NCBI RefSeq assembly: GCF_004458765.1
Contig: NZ_SPJX01000184.1
Span: forward strand, 1-64,000
Length of the DNA: 64,000 nt
Origin: Microvirga pakistanensis
Lineage (GTDB): Bacteria; Pseudomonadota; Alphaproteobacteria; Rhizobiales; Beijerinckiaceae
Direction of reading: 5' to 3'
Shown here: piece after piece, positions 63,479-64,000 of the stretch
Layout of the letters: every line of letters starts with the position of its first letter
How positions within the stretch are numbered: the first letter of the stretch is position 1
Made by a program: the position numbers and the translations under genes
The notes under the pieces: generated by a model
The model's database searches: none
What the model saw: only the letters and a program-made list of their open reading frames with translations
Told to the model about the DNA's origin: nothing

Positions 63479-63835
63479 CGGGGCTGATCGCATGCTTGCC
63501 GCTCATGCGGGCGTTGCGTGCTGCCACTGTTGTTATGGTTAACAAGAGCGCTGCGAAAAGTTCAACAATTCTCTGTCGTTCGTACTTGACCCATAGGAAT
63601 AGTTCGAGCATAAAGACATCACGAATGCACCGAGCACATTAAAGGCTCCCGCATCGAGAAAGCACTATGGAGACTGCTCTTGCAGGGCAGGGCATGATGC
63701 CACTCCATTTTACCGGTTTAGCCCGGATGTCATGTGAGCAGCGGATCGAGAGTTTTCTCGAGGCATGATGCCACTCCGCTGGGTCGGTCGATCCCGACAT
63801 TCCCTGAACAATCACATCATTCAAGGAAGAAGCAC
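63479..63835 (+). promoter_or_regulatory. Flagellin gene upstream region with duplicated palindromic element
   Basis: The 16-base sequence GGCATGATGCCACTCC occurs exactly twice, at 63691-63706 and 63762-63777, 71 bases apart. Its core GGCAT-G-ATGCC is an inverted repeat. The second copy is 59 bases before the ATG, so one or both may be in the mRNA leader, where FlbT acts, or be operators. No other gene is visible in the 414 bases after cheR. Confidence 0.55.
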
Positions 63836-64000
63836 ATGTCTTCGATCAATACCAATCTCTCCGCCATGACCGCTCTGCAGGCTCTCAAGTCCACGCAGAG
63901 CGCGATGAACAAGACGCAGAACCAGATCTCCACGGGTCTGCGCGTCGGCTCGGCCGCCGACAATGCCTCGTACTTCTCCATCGCTACGCAGATGCGCTCC
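63836..64000 (+). CDS. Flagellin, N-terminal part
   Basis: The first 55 codons of a flagellin, cut by the window edge. It starts MSSINTNLSAMTALQALKS and continues NKTQNQISTGLRVGSAADN, the conserved D0/D1 helix. AAGGAAG lies just before ATG 63836. The remaining length and whether more flagellin copies follow cannot be seen. Confidence 0.96.
   Translation, partial: MSSINTNLSAMTALQALKSTQSAMNKTQNQISTGLRVGSAADNASYFSIATQMRS

Noticed and set aside
63639-63824. Small - strand frame upstream of flagellin
   Set aside because: It covers the repeated GGCATGATGCC elements and the promoter region, and has no motif.
1-64000. CRISPR array, rRNA operon or complete insertion sequence
   Set aside because: I saw no regularly spaced repeats of CRISPR type, no rRNA signature and no transposase with terminal repeats anywhere in the window.

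Overview
The window is chromosomal DNA of a high-GC alphaproteobacterium of the order Hyphomicrobiales (Rhizobiales). The markers are the atypical OmpR-type flagellar regulator FtcR, the rhizobial motor proteins MotC and MotE, the flagellin regulators FlaF and FlbT, a FixL-type haem PAS kinase, and no fliS or fliD. A Methylobacteriaceae/Microvirga-like host is plausible, but the genus is my inference.

Left part (1-15700): metabolic genes mixed with genomic debris. It opens with the 3' end of an ETF-ubiquinone oxidoreductase gene and a quinone oxidoreductase. Next is a five-gene operon (2389-7447) of a calcineurin-like phosphodiesterase, a carbohydrate/glycerophosphate-type ABC ATPase, two permeases and a binding protein. 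From 7448 to about 10520 lies a decayed accessory patch: a phage/plasmid-type gene broken over three frames, a coupled companion gene, the 3' half of a tRNA-Arg, and a truncated, frameshifted FG-GAP/RTX gene. From 10778 to 15685 is a sugar and polyol cassette: ribokinase on the + strand, and xylulokinase, fructokinase and an AGE-family epimerase on the - strand.

Middle part (15869-29621): signalling. A 1144-residue GAF/multi-PAS histidine kinase carries a FixL-like oxygen-sensing core at its C-terminus. A long leader rich in inverted repeats precedes ftcR. Then comes cheA-cheW-cheY-cheZ, in which CheA has a 38-residue tandem repeat and a C-terminal receiver. A heparinase II/III-like gene and a FixJ-type response regulator follow on the - strand.

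Right part (29999-64000): an almost complete lateral-type flagellum locus. + strand: flgB-flgC-fliE-flgG-flgA-flgI-motE-flgH-fliL-fliP, then fliF, a FliH-like gene, motB, motC, fliK and a lytic transglycosylase. - strand: motA-fliM-small membrane protein-fliN-fliG-flhB-unknown-Inh lipoprotein. + strand again: flgF-fliI, flgE-flgK-flgL-flaF-flbT-flgD-fliQ, flhA-fliR-FliJ-like-flgJ-FlgN-like-FliL-like, a second chemotaxis set (cheY-like, cheB, cheR), and the start of a flagellin gene at the right edge.

Together the genes encode the export gate, basal body, hook, switch, stators and a chemotaxis pathway with two single-domain CheY-like proteins and a CheZ phosphatase. No chemoreceptor gene is visible. 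The least explained parts are the small unknown genes inside the flagellar operons, the FixL/FixJ-like pair flanking the first che operon, and the structured leaders of ftcR, flgB and the flagellin gene.
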